Notes: a model not told the origin generated them from the sequence alone. DNA of 64,000 nt from Flavobacterium sp. 1355 (GCF_017833415.1 NZ_JAFICC010000009.1:62001-126000); one strand, 5' to 3'; counted from the stretch's first letter, positions 18,638 to 27,540 are shown. Translations and numbers: made by a program.

Positions 18638-19645
18638 TTAATTTAACAATTCTGAATTTTGTTTTTCAAGTTCATTATATACATCTTTTACGTCTTGAGA
18701 ACTTTCTTTATGTAAGATCAAATTAGCAGTACTAGTATGAACAAATATGGTATTTGTTAATCCTAAAAAAGTGGTATGATACTCACATCCTATCACCATA
18801 TTTCCATTTTTATCAATAGGGTGACCTTTTGAAACTAAATATTCATAAACAGACTCAAAAGATCCTAGATCTGACCAGGTAAATGATGCCGGAACAACTT
18901 TTATTTTTTTACTTCGCTCCATTACAGCATAATCAATACTAATTGATGGAATTTCTAAAGATAAATTTAAATCAAGAAAACCTTCATTACTTGATTCCCA
19001 AACTAATTTGGATTTTTCATAAACATCTGGCTGAAATTGTTTCAATTCATCAAGTAAAACTCCGGCCTTGAAGCAAAACATACCACTGTTCCATAAAAAA
19101 TTTCCTCTTGCAATAAACTCCTTTGCGGTAGTTTCGTTTGGCTTTTCACGGAATGAAATCACTTTATCCCCTTTTGATTCTATATAGCCATAACCTGTTT
19201 CTGGTTTGGTTGGGATAATTCCAAATGTTACAATATAACCATCCTGAGCTTTTACTATAGCTTCGTTTATCGCTTCATTGTAATTATCCATTTTATCAAT
19301 AATATGATCAGATGGCGTAACAATTAATATATCTTCAGTATCAGAAGCAAACGCTGCAAAAGCAATAGCAGCAGCAGTATTTCTTGGGGTGGCTTCAACT
19401 ATATTAATATATGAAGTTTGCGTTTTATCCATTACTTTACCACTCAAATGATAGTTATCAACATTTCCTACCACCATAACTTTATTTGCTAAATGACTGT
19501 TTCTATCTACAGTCATTTCGAATAAAGATTTTCCTTCAAATATCTCAAGATATTGTTTTGGCTGGCTCTTGCGAGACAATGGCCAAAGTCTGCTTCCAAC
19601 TCCGCCGGTTAAAATTACATGTATAATTGAATTATTTACTTCCAT
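18638..19645 (-). CDS. manC: Mannose-1-phosphate guanylyltransferase (short form)
   Basis: The 335-residue nucleotidyltransferase has the signature ILTGGVGSRLWPLSRKSQPKQ near residues 11-31, PRNTAAAIAFAA, VTPSDHII and the FREKP block that define GDP-mannose pyrophosphorylases. It stops after the transferase domain and lacks the C-terminal phosphomannose-isomerase domain of bifunctional ManC proteins (about 470 residues). It makes GDP-mannose from mannose-1-phosphate and GTP. The phosphomannomutase needed for its substrate is not in the window. Confidence 0.92.
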   Translation of the reverse strand: MEVNNSIIHVILTGGVGSRLWPLSRKSQPKQYLEIFEGKSLFEMTVDRNSHLANKVMVVGNVDNYHLSGKVMDKTQTSYINIVEATPRNTAAAIAFAAFASDTEDILIVTPSDHIIDKMDNYNEAINEAIVKAQDGYIVTFGIIPTKPETGYGYIESKGDKVISFREKPNETTAKEFIARGNFLWNSGMFCFKAGVLLDELKQFQPDVYEKSKLVWESSNEGFLDLNLSLEIPSISIDYAVMERSKKIKVVPASFTWSDLGSFESVYEYLVSKGHPIDKNGNMVIGCEYHTTFLGLTNTIFVHTSTANLILHKESSQDVKDVYNELEKQNSELLN

Positions 19646-19681
19646 ATTTTTTAAAAATTAAAAAAAGAGTTTTTTTAGTAA

Positions 19682-20992
19682 CTATAATCTATTATCTGCT
19701 ATTGTTCCTAAAACTCCTTTTACATCATATATTAAACTATTTGATTCTTGTAATTCTGAAAAATTAAGCTTTAAAAATTCTTTATGCGCAACACCTAAAA
19801 CAATGGCATCAAATTTTTCTTTCGGAATAGAATTTGTTGTTTTTAATTTATATTCCTTTTTAACTTCTTCAATATTAGCTAAAGGATCATATATTGTGAC
19901 AGTTATTCCGTATTCTTTCAATGCTCTCACAACATCTACAATTTTTGTATTTCGAACATCAGGGCAATTTTCCTTAAAGGTAATACCTAACATTAAAAGA
20001 TTTGCACCATTTACAGAAATTCCTTTTTTGATCATTAACTTTACTACTTGAGAAGCAACGTATTCTCCCATGCTGTCATTTAAACGTCGCCCTGCTAATA
20101 TTATTTCGGGATGGTATCCAAATTCCTGTGCTCTTTGTGCTAAATAATAAGGATCGACGCCAATGCAATGACCTCCAACTAGTCCAGGTTTAAAAGGCAA
20201 AAAATTCCATTTTGTAGCTGCTGCTGCTAATACTTCCTGTGTATCAATATTCATCAGGTTAAATATTTTCGCTAATTCATTAACAAAAGCAATATTAATA
20301 TCACGCTGAGAGTTTTCTATAACCTTGGCTGCTTCAGCAACTTTTATTGATGGTGCTAAATGGGTTCCTGCAGTAATTACAGATTTATATAAAGCATCAA
20401 CTTTTAAACCAATTTCAAGAGTAGATCCTGAAGTTACTTTTAAAATTTTCTCTACAGTATGCTCTTTATCTCCCGGATTAATTCTTTCTGGTGAATATCC
20501 TGCAAAAAAATCTTCATTAAATATCAATCCTGAAACTCTTTCTAAAACCGGAATGCATTGTTCTTCAGTCACCCCTGGATATACTGTAGATTCGTAAATT
20601 ACAATATCCCCTTTTTTCAAAATCTTGCCTATTGATTCGCTTGATTTATATAATGGAGTTAGATCAGGACGATTATTTTTATCAACGGGGGTAGGAACCG
20701 TTACTATAAAGTAATTGCAATTCACAATATCGTCTAAAGATGTCGTGCAGTATAAACCAACTTTCCCTTCATTATTATCAACCAATACATTTTGCAAAGT
20801 AGCGTCATCGATTTCTAAAGTTGTGTCTGTTCCGGATTTTAAGGAACTTACTCTTGATTGGTTAATATCAAAACCTACAACAGGATATTTTGTAGCAAAT
20901 AACCTCGCCAAAGGCAGTCCTACGTATCCTAAGCCAATAACTGCTATTTTTATATCTTTATTCAATTTATGCTCTTTTTTAAATTCAGTCAT
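19682..20992 (-). CDS. tviB: UDP-N-acetylglucosamine/galactosamine 6-dehydrogenase (TviB/WbpO type)
   Basis: This 436-residue nucleotide-sugar dehydrogenase has a Rossmann start IAVIGLGYVGLPLARLFA, the YSPERINPGD block near residues 165-174, and the catalytic cysteine in GGHCIGVDPYYL near 274. These blocks match the TviB/VipA/WbpO branch, which oxidises UDP-HexNAc to the uronic acid, rather than the UDP-glucose branch. With the WbpP/TviC-like epimerase of the same locus it would give UDP-GalNAcA, as in Vi antigen biosynthesis. It is the first gene after a dedicated promoter and leader. Confidence 0.9.
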   Translation of the reverse strand: MTEFKKEHKLNKDIKIAVIGLGYVGLPLARLFATKYPVVGFDINQSRVSSLKSGTDTTLEIDDATLQNVLVDNNEGKVGLYCTTSLDDIVNCNYFIVTVPTPVDKNNRPDLTPLYKSSESIGKILKKGDIVIYESTVYPGVTEEQCIPVLERVSGLIFNEDFFAGYSPERINPGDKEHTVEKILKVTSGSTLEIGLKVDALYKSVITAGTHLAPSIKVAEAAKVIENSQRDINIAFVNELAKIFNLMNIDTQEVLAAAATKWNFLPFKPGLVGGHCIGVDPYYLAQRAQEFGYHPEIILAGRRLNDSMGEYVASQVVKLMIKKGISVNGANLLMLGITFKENCPDVRNTKIVDVVRALKEYGITVTIYDPLANIEEVKKEYKLKTTNSIPKEKFDAIVLGVAHKEFLKLNFSELQESNSLIYDVKGVLGTIADNRL

Positions 20993-21059
20993 TAAAACTC
21001 ACGGCTTCGCCACTCTCTGTCACATGGCATGACACAGATAGCTGTAGATTCATTTTTGG
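20993..21059 (-). promoter_or_regulatory. Structured leader of the second polysaccharide block with ops-like element
   Basis: Between the promoter at 21060-21090 and the tviB start lie about 60 transcribed bases. On the minus strand they contain a small hairpin (TGTCA paired with TGACA, between about 21017 and 21033). Seven bases before the ATG comes GGCGAAGCCGTG (complement of 21000-21011). This agrees with the E. coli RfaH recruitment element ops (GGCGGTAGCGTG) at 8 of 12 positions and, like ops, can fold as a tiny hairpin (GGC-GAA-GCC). Because an RfaH/UpxY-type gene lies directly upstream, a recruitment role is an inference; the match could be chance. Confidence 0.35.
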
Positions 21060-21090
21060 CAAATATAACACATTAAGTCAATAAATTCAA
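21060..21090 (-). promoter_or_regulatory. Promoter of the tviB-led polysaccharide block
   Basis: The minus strand reads TATATTTG (complement of 21060-21067), an exact TAnnTTTG -7 box, with TTG (21088-21090) exactly 20 bases upstream. This is the published Flavobacterium promoter layout (TTG, about 19 bases, TAnnTTTG). It lies downstream of the terminator that follows the UpxY gene, so it starts a separate transcription unit. Confidence 0.65.
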
Positions 21091-21190
21091 TACAGTTTCC
21101 TACAGAACTTAAAAAGAAAATTCTTAAAAGTTACAAATCATTTACAAATCTTTATAAATCAACAACATAAGTAATTACCTACAAAAAAAA

Positions 21191-21232
21191 TAAAGAATAA
21201 AAAAACACAAAACACGTGATTTTTATTCTTTA
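21191..21232 (-). terminator. Hairpin terminator after the UpxY-like gene
   Basis: The arms 21191-21203 and 21220-21232 form a perfect 13-base-pair AT-rich stem around a 16-base loop. On the minus strand the stem is followed by a run of eight T (complement of 21183-21190). This is the layout of an intrinsic terminator for transcripts leaving the UpxY-like gene 23 bases upstream. It separates the two halves of the polysaccharide locus and could also be a conditional stop relieved by antitermination. Confidence 0.7.
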
Positions 21233-21254
21233 TTAAATTAAAACACAAAAAATA

Positions 21255-21719
21255 TTATTTGTATTTAATTTTTAAAACACACCCAAGAGATTCTAAAACT
21301 AAAATATAGTGTGTATTTGAGACTTCCTGAACAATTGCCTCCTGATTGCTAAAAGCTCCTGAATCTAATTTTATTCTATCTCCAACCTGCATTGGTGTTA
21401 CTGAAATCTCACTGACATTTGAAGCCATGAGATTTTTTTTTATAATATCAATTTCTTCATTTCTAACAATGGCAGGTTTACCTAGCCAAAACAAATAGCG
21501 AACAATACCGACTATCTGAAAAACCGAATTTCTGTCGTTTTCTGATAACTGAACAAAAACATATGAATTAAAAAGCGGTACTTCAACTTTTTTCTTTCTG
21601 TCTGACCATTGCTTTACCTGAGTTATTAATGGACAATAGCATTCTATTCCTATTTGTTTTAGCTTTTCTGCAACTTTTTTTTCCCATTTGGGCTTAGTAT
21701 AAACAACATACCAATTCAT
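21255..21719 (-). CDS. UpxY/RfaH-type NusG-like transcription antiterminator
   Basis: The 154-residue protein has the NusG N-terminal domain (MNWYVVYTKPKWEKKVAEKL, then CYCPLI and VPLFNSYVFVQL) and a C-terminal KOW-like part (VGDRIKLDSGAFSNQEAIVQEV near residues 110-131). Members of the UpxY family in Bacteroides bind RNA polymerase in capsule-operon leaders and prevent early termination. The gene sits inside a polysaccharide locus, between UDP-glucose dehydrogenase and a terminator, directly upstream of a second promoter. No UpxZ partner gene is visible. The housekeeping NusG is expected elsewhere on the chromosome. Confidence 0.88.
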   Translation of the reverse strand: MNWYVVYTKPKWEKKVAEKLKQIGIECYCPLITQVKQWSDRKKKVEVPLFNSYVFVQLSENDRNSVFQIVGIVRYLFWLGKPAIVRNEEIDIIKKNLMASNVSEISVTPMQVGDRIKLDSGAFSNQEAIVQEVSNTHYILVLESLGCVLKIKYK

Positions 21720-21800
21720 ATCATTTTTATTGAAAATAAAATCTTTACTTCTCCATTCATTTTATTGCTCATTAAATTTTAAAATCAATATTAATATCAA

Positions 21801-23192
21801 TTAGGAACCAATTCCTTTATAAATAAAACCGATGGCTTGTAATTCTTGAGCGTTTAATATATTTCTTCCATCAAATATAAATGCAGGTTTATGCATTGAA
21901 TCATAGATTTTTTTCCAGTCATAGGTTGTAAATTCATCCCATTCAGTAAGAATCGCAACCGCATGGGCTCCTTTGCAGGCATCATACGAATTATCAAACG
22001 TTAAAATTGCATCTTTATTTTCCAGATCGGATCTTGTTTCTAAATAATTTAAATCATTCAATATTTTATTCCTTGAAACTTTAGGATCATAAACCGAAAT
22101 TTTAGCCTGTTCATTAATTAAATCATCAGCCACATATATAGCTGCAGACTCACGAGTATCGTTTGTGTCTTTTTTAAATGCCCAGCCTAAAAAAGTAATT
22201 TTCTTATCGGCTACAGTATTGTATAATGTTTGAACAATTTTATTTGAAAATCTTCTCTTCTGGTGATCGTTCATGATAATAACCTGTTCCCAATAATCTG
22301 CAACCTCATTTAATCCGTATGTTTTTGCTATATAAACTAAGTTCAAAATATCTTTTTGAAAACAAGAACCTCCAAAGCCTACTGATGCTTTTAAAAATTT
22401 AGGACCAATTCGGCTGTCCATACCAATCGCTCTTGCTACTTCACTAACATCTGCACCTGTTTTCTCACATAACTCTGACATTGCATTTATTGATGAAATT
22501 CGTTGTGCCAAAAATGCATTTGCTGTTAGCTTAGATAATTCTGACGACCAAACATTCGTAGTTAAAATTTTATTTTTATCTACCCAATTCGCATATACAT
22601 CAACTAAAGCATTAATTGCAATTTCTCCTTCCGGAGTGGTATCTCCACCAATTAAAATTCTGTCCGGATTTAATAAATCTGTAACGGCAGTACCTTCTGC
22701 TAAAAATTCCGGGTTTGATAAGATTTGGAATTGAACGCCATTTCCAGTGTTATCCAAAATACTTTTTATTGCTTCGGCTGTACGAACCGGCAATGTTGAT
22801 TTTTCTACTACAATTTTATTTTGTTTGGCCACTTTGGCAATTTGTCTTGCACATAGTTCAATATATTTTAAATCCGCAGCCATACCCTTACCTTTTCCGT
22901 AAGTTTTGGTTGGTGTGTTTACAGATATAAAAATCACCTGAGCTTCATCAATTGCTTTTTCAACTTCTGTAGAAAAGAAAAGATTTCTTCCTCTTGCTTC
23001 AGCTACAATTTCTGAAAGTCCCGGTTCATAAATCGGAATATTGTCAGTATTAGGGTCATTCCAATCTTTAATTCTTTGTTCGTTCAAATCGACAACAGTC
23101 ACTTGAATATCTGGACATTTTTGAGCTATTACTGCCATAGTTGGCCCCCCAACATAACCTGCACCAATACAACAAATATTTGTTATTTTCAT
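21801..23192 (-). CDS. ugd: UDP-glucose 6-dehydrogenase
   Basis: This 463-residue enzyme has the NAD-binding start [18 protein letters not shown], the substrate block [12 protein letters not shown], and [18 protein letters not shown] with the catalytic cysteine near residue 277. Length and these blocks resemble the long animal/plant-type UGDH rather than the shorter E. coli Ugd (388). It oxidises UDP-glucose to UDP-glucuronic acid with two NAD. It lies 28 bases downstream of the WbpP/TviC-like gene and 81 bases upstream of the UpxY-like gene. Confidence 0.93.
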   Translation of the reverse strand: MKITNICCIGAGYVGGPTMAVIAQKCPDIQVTVVDLNEQRIKDWNDPNTDNIPIYEPGLSEIVAEARGRNLFFSTEVEKAIDEAQVIFISVNTPTKTYGKGKGMAADLKYIELCARQIAKVAKQNKIVVEKSTLPVRTAEAIKSILDNTGNGVQFQILSNPEFLAEGTAVTDLLNPDRILIGGDTTPEGEIAINALVDVYANWVDKNKILTTNVWSSELSKLTANAFLAQRISSINAMSELCEKTGADVSEVARAIGMDSRIGPKFLKASVGFGGSCFQKDILNLVYIAKTYGLNEVADYWEQVIIMNDHQKRRFSNKIVQTLYNTVADKKITFLGWAFKKDTNDTRESAAIYVADDLINEQAKISVYDPKVSRNKILNDLNYLETRSDLENKDAILTFDNSYDACKGAHAVAILTEWDEFTTYDWKKIYDSMHKPAFIFDGRNILNAQELQAIGFIYKGIGS

Positions 23193-23220
23193 TTAATTAT
23201 TTTTATCTTAATCTTTGGTT

Positions 23221-24204
23221 TTATTTCAAATTATCCCAATACCATTTTACAGCTTCTTTTAATCCTTCCTGTAAAGAGTATTTTGGATTATACCCTAACA
23301 TTTTTTTTGCCTTATTAATACTTGCTAATGAATGAGGGATATCACCAGCACGACTGGCACCATATATGACTTCAACATCAGCAATTTTTGGGTCATATTC
23401 GGTTAAATACTTTTTCAAATATCCAACTAAATCATTTAATGTGTTTCTGTCTCCAAACGCTGTATTATAAACTGTATTTATAGAATCAGGGTTTTGGTTT
23501 GTTATAGCAAGTTTATTCATCTGAATTACATTATCGATATATGTAAAATCACGAGAATAATTTCCATCACCATTTATAACAGGACTTTCATAATTCATAA
23601 ACTGCATAACAAACTTAGGAATGACTGCTGCATAAGCTCCATTTGGATCTTGTTTTCTTCCGAAAACATTAAAATAACGGAGTCCAATTGTTTCTAATCC
23701 GTAAGTTCTGCTGAAAATCTCCGCATACAGTTCGTTAACATATTTTGTAATAGCATAGGGAGATAAAGGCTTTCCTATAACTTCTTCAACTTTTGGCAAT
23801 CCTTCAGAATCTCCGTAAGTAGAAGAACTTGCGGCGTAGACAAACCGCTTTATTTTAGCATCACGCGAAGCAACCAACATATTTAAAAAACCGGAAACAT
23901 TGACCTCGTTTGATGTTATTGGATCATTTATAGATCTCGGAACTGAGCCTAAAGCGGCCTGATGCAAAACGTAATCAACACCTTCAACTGCCAACGCACA
24001 ATCAGCTATATTTCGGATATCTCCTTCTATCAATTTGAAATTTGGATTTTCAATAAAATTTTTTAGGTTATGACGATGTCCAGTTGAAAAATTATCTAAA
24101 CAAATTACCTTATGATCTAATCCTAGAAAATACTCACATAAATTTGAACCAATAAAACCGGCCCCACCTGTAACTAGAATTTTATATTGATCTGAATTCT
24201 CCAT
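23221..24204 (-). CDS. tviC: UDP-N-acetylglucosamine 4-epimerase (WbpP/TviC type)
   Basis: The 327-residue SDR starts ILVTGGAGFIGSNLCEYF and contains blocks I recognise from Pseudomonas WbpP and Salmonella TviC: LHQAALGSVPRSI, AASSSTYGDSEGLPKVEE, SPYAITKYVNE (catalytic Y and K near 150) and GLRYFNVFGRKQDPNGAYAAVIPK. These enzymes interconvert UDP-GlcNAc(A) and UDP-GalNAc(A). Together with the TviB-type dehydrogenase in the neighbouring block they would supply UDP-GalNAcA. It is eight bases downstream of the tyrosine-kinase gene. Confidence 0.9.
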   Translation of the reverse strand: MENSDQYKILVTGGAGFIGSNLCEYFLGLDHKVICLDNFSTGHRHNLKNFIENPNFKLIEGDIRNIADCALAVEGVDYVLHQAALGSVPRSINDPITSNEVNVSGFLNMLVASRDAKIKRFVYAASSSTYGDSEGLPKVEEVIGKPLSPYAITKYVNELYAEIFSRTYGLETIGLRYFNVFGRKQDPNGAYAAVIPKFVMQFMNYESPVINGDGNYSRDFTYIDNVIQMNKLAITNQNPDSINTVYNTAFGDRNTLNDLVGYLKKYLTEYDPKIADVEVIYGASRAGDIPHSLASINKAKKMLGYNPKYSLQEGLKEAVKWYWDNLK

Positions 24205-24212
24205 CGTCCAAA

Positions 24213-26660
24213 TTATTTTTTATTGAATTTATTGAAAACAGATTTCATTAAGTTCACTTTTTGTTCTTCTTCATGATATCCGTTAGAATATGCTCCGTAT
24301 CCATAGCCGTACCCATATCCAGAACCATATTTTGCTTTATTTTCATATCCGTTCAAAACAATACTTGCATTGCTTAGCTCACCTCTTTTTATTCTGTTAT
24401 TTAACAGAGTAATCATGTCTTTCTTAGTGTAATTCTGTCTCACTATGTACAATGTTACATCAGCATACTGAGCTAACTCTAAAGAATCTGAAACAAGACC
24501 TACCGGAGGTGTATCTAAAATGATATAATCATATTTCTGCTTCAATTCGTCTATTAATTCCTTCATTACTTCACTTAAAATAAGTTCAGAAGGGTTTGGA
24601 GGAATTGGACCTGATAGTATAACGTCAAGATTAGGGATTTGAGTTGAATGAGTTATTTCATCAAGACTTTTTTGTTTAATCAAATAATTTACCACGCCAA
24701 TATTGCTTGTCAGATTAAATTCATCTGCCAATCTTGGCTTTCTTAGATCTAAACCAATTATTACAGTTTTTTTCTCGCTCAAAGCAAAAACGGTTGCAAT
24801 ATTTATTGAACAAAATGTTTTTCCCTCACCACTTACTGAAGAAGTTATCATAAGTGTTTTTGCTCCGCTTACACGTTGCTTCTTGTAAAGAAATTGCAGT
24901 GATGAACGAATTGTTCTAAACGACTCTGAAAGAGCTGATTTCGGTTTTTCAAAAACTGCTAAATTGACATTATCTTTATTAAACCCAACAACACCTATAA
25001 GAGGAATCTGTGTCAATTTACTGATATCATCAGGATTTTGAATAGAATTGTTGATGAAGAAAATTATAAAAACAAATATAAGTGGAATAAGTATTCCTAA
25101 AAACAATGCTAAAACATAGTTTACAGATGTTTTTGGTCCTATTAAATTTCCTCCAATGTCTTTTGCAGGATCAATAAAATGAATATCAGATAAATTAGAT
25201 GCTTTTACAATTTCTGCTTCATTCCTTTTTTGAAGAAATTCAGTATAAATATTATCATTTAAATCATATTTCCTTTTAATTTTCAATAACTCTTGCTGTT
25301 CCTCCGGAAGTCTTTTAACTGTGCTTTCAGCTTGTCCAATTTTGGCATTTATCATCGATAAATCATACAACAAAGATGACTTTGCGCTTGCAATATTTTC
25401 TAGCAAAACATCTTTTACTGCACGCATCTGATTATCAAAATCTTTAAATATTTTATCACTTTTTACAGCATATGCCATTTCTGACCGTTGTGTAGAAAGT
25501 CCTATAAGCTTAGAAACATTTACAGCAATATTCGGATCCTCAATTCCTGCTACAGAGGGAGCCGGTAAACGTGAATAATCTACACTATTATTTAAGTAGG
25601 TTTTTAACGAATTATAGTAAGCAATTTTTCTTGAAATTTGATCTTTCTCAACATCAAAATTCATTATCTTATCTGAAACCTTTTGGCCTCCGTCTTCAAT
25701 TTCATAGATATTTTTATCTTTTCTGAAAGTCTTAAGCTCATTACCCGTCTCTTTCAATTGAGACTCCATAGCAACAAGCGTACTATCAATAAATTTTATA
25801 GTATTGTTTGCAAATTGATTTTTTCCGTCAAGCTGAATTTTAATCAACATTCTTACAGTTGAGTTTAAATATTCAACCATCCTCGCCTTGTTAGTACCTT
25901 GTAATGACAACGTTAACAATGAACCTCCTTTATCGTCAGACGTCACATCTAAGCTTCTATACCTGGAAACTGTTCCATCAAAATCATTAAAACGAACAAA
26001 ATATTCATTTCCCTTATAAAAACCGGGGTTGTCATTTATTTGCAATTTCCAATTTAAAAAAGGCAATGAAACCTGCTCTCCTACTTTATACTTTTTTACA
26101 AACTCAGCAGGCTGAACAGCTGTAGTAGTATATTTATTTTCTGAATATGTTATCAATGAAACCGAATTATTTTCGAACGGAATTCTGATTTCATATTCAT
26201 TTTCACTTAAAAATTTGATACTTATAAGAGTATTCGCGATCTGTCCTTTTGTTTTATCAATCCCTAAATAAAAAGGTATAGCTCCGTAAGAATCAACTAA
26301 GTTGTATTTTCCCTGTACCAGATAATCAATATAAAACTGAAGTTTATCGACTACTAGTTCGTTATGTGACCTTGATTTAAGAATAGTTGAAATTCCGTTG
26401 ACCTGATCAGAAATTCCTCCCCAGTTAAAAACTAAACTGGTATTAGAAGTAAAAAAGGGATTACTTTCTTCTTTAATAGAAATCATTGTTTGCATGGAGT
26501 AAATTTTCTCTTTCCGAATATTTACCTGGTATGCAATCGTAAAGGCAATTATCAAGCTTATTAGAAACCATTTCCAATAACTGACAATTTTCAACAAAAG
26601 TCCTTTAAAATCAAAATTCGAATGATTTTCAAAAATCGAAAAATCTTTTATATCTAACAT
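24213..26660 (-). CDS. wzc: Wzc-type tyrosine kinase / polysaccharide co-polymerase
   Basis: This 815-residue protein combines a Wzz domain (membrane helices near residues 30-50 and 505-525, long periplasmic coiled region between) with a cytoplasmic BY-kinase. The kinase shows Walker A SSVSGEGKTFCSINIA near residue 607, Walker A' GLDLRKPRL near 640 and Walker B YIILDTPPVG near 713. The C-terminal tail holds seven tyrosines between Y778 and Y795 in a GYGYGYG pattern, the expected autophosphorylation cluster. It regulates chain length and export together with the Wza-like lipoprotein encoded 14 bases upstream. Confidence 0.93.
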   Translation of the reverse strand: MLDIKDFSIFENHSNFDFKGLLLKIVSYWKWFLISLIIAFTIAYQVNIRKEKIYSMQTMISIKEESNPFFTSNTSLVFNWGGISDQVNGISTILKSRSHNELVVDKLQFYIDYLVQGKYNLVDSYGAIPFYLGIDKTKGQIANTLISIKFLSENEYEIRIPFENNSVSLITYSENKYTTTAVQPAEFVKKYKVGEQVSLPFLNWKLQINDNPGFYKGNEYFVRFNDFDGTVSRYRSLDVTSDDKGGSLLTLSLQGTNKARMVEYLNSTVRMLIKIQLDGKNQFANNTIKFIDSTLVAMESQLKETGNELKTFRKDKNIYEIEDGGQKVSDKIMNFDVEKDQISRKIAYYNSLKTYLNNSVDYSRLPAPSVAGIEDPNIAVNVSKLIGLSTQRSEMAYAVKSDKIFKDFDNQMRAVKDVLLENIASAKSSLLYDLSMINAKIGQAESTVKRLPEEQQELLKIKRKYDLNDNIYTEFLQKRNEAEIVKASNLSDIHFIDPAKDIGGNLIGPKTSVNYVLALFLGILIPLIFVFIIFFINNSIQNPDDISKLTQIPLIGVVGFNKDNVNLAVFEKPKSALSESFRTIRSSLQFLYKKQRVSGAKTLMITSSVSGEGKTFCSINIATVFALSEKKTVIIGLDLRKPRLADEFNLTSNIGVVNYLIKQKSLDEITHSTQIPNLDVILSGPIPPNPSELILSEVMKELIDELKQKYDYIILDTPPVGLVSDSLELAQYADVTLYIVRQNYTKKDMITLLNNRIKRGELSNASIVLNGYENKAKYGSGYGYGYGYGAYSNGYHEEEQKVNLMKSVFNKFNKK

Positions 26661-26674
26661 CTTTGAATCCGGTT

Positions 26675-27469
26675 TTAATTTTTAAGAATTAAATAAACTG
26701 TTGTAGCCAATGACAGTAAAGTAATAATAGTTCCTACAGACTGGATACCCGTCTGACCTGTTCCCCATGTTTTTTGTTTTAATGGCTTTACATAAATGTA
26801 ATCGTTTGGCTGGAGATAATAATATGGTGATTTCATTACATTTACATCTGTAAGATCTATATTATTCATTAATACTCCTGTTGGAGTTTGGCGGATAACA
26901 GTCACTTCCTTTCTATTTCCAACTGTCGTAATATCACCTGCATTTGCGATAGCCTCCATAATATTGACATGTGTCTGAAATAATGTTTTGGTTCCCGTAC
27001 TCCCGACCTCGCCATTAATAGTATATCTAAATCCGGCTAATTTTACTGTTACAAAAATATTAGCTTCACTTTTAAAATATTCTTCAAGTAATTTTTTTTC
27101 AATTATAACCCTTACTTCTTCAAGTGTATATCCTATAACATTTATTTCTCCTAAAATTGGCATTCTAATATTTCCATGATCATCAATTGTAAAACCATCA
27201 AAATACAAAGCTGACTCTGATTTTCCTGCTGTACTTGAAACAGATTCTGCTTTATTAAAAATGGACACCAGCTTAGGATCAATCGCTTTGATATCTATAC
27301 TTATTACATCATTTGCCTGTAATCTGTAAGGTTTAGATTCTACTGCTGCAACTGTACTTTGTTCTCCTGAAGAATTTTTATCTTGTAAATACACTAAATC
27401 TTTTACGGGGATACAAGAAGTAAACAACATACTAATTAATAGTACTATATAAAAGCTGTTCTTTGTCAT
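26675..27469 (-). CDS. wza: Wza-like polysaccharide export lipoprotein
   Basis: The 264-residue product has a lipoprotein signal ending LFTSC (lipid-attached C19). A poly-export domain follows (YRLQANDVISIDIKAIDPKLV near residues 48-68), then an SLBB module (FRYTINGEVGSTGTKTL) and a hydrophobic C-terminal helix (about 244-262). It is shorter than E. coli Wza (379), as is usual for Bacteroidota homologues. It would form the outer-membrane channel for the Wzc-type protein. It is the first gene of the locus, with a -7 box directly upstream. Confidence 0.9.
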   Translation of the reverse strand: MTKNSFYIVLLISMLFTSCIPVKDLVYLQDKNSSGEQSTVAAVESKPYRLQANDVISIDIKAIDPKLVSIFNKAESVSSTAGKSESALYFDGFTIDDHGNIRMPILGEINVIGYTLEEVRVIIEKKLLEEYFKSEANIFVTVKLAGFRYTINGEVGSTGTKTLFQTHVNIMEAIANAGDITTVGNRKEVTVIRQTPTGVLMNNIDLTDVNVMKSPYYYLQPNDYIYVKPLKQKTWGTGQTGIQSVGTIITLLSLATTVYLILKN

Positions 27470-27486
27470 TATTAATATTTTATGGG

Positions 27487-27494
27487 CAAATATA
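27487..27494 (-). promoter_or_regulatory. Promoter -7 box of the polysaccharide locus
   Basis: The minus strand reads TATATTTG, an exact TAnnTTTG box, 17 bases upstream of the wza start. No clear TTG lies at the usual distance, so the upstream element is weak. It marks the probable start of the wza-wzc-tviC-ugd-upxY transcript and separates it from recR. Confidence 0.5.
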
Positions 27495-27540
27495 GGTTTT
27501 CCTTTAATCTTCAGGAAATCTAATGTTTATTTGATCTTAT

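Noticed and set aside
27498..27518. Possible terminator between wza and recR
   Set aside because: A six-base stem (TTTCCT/AGGAAA) without a following T-run is too weak to call.
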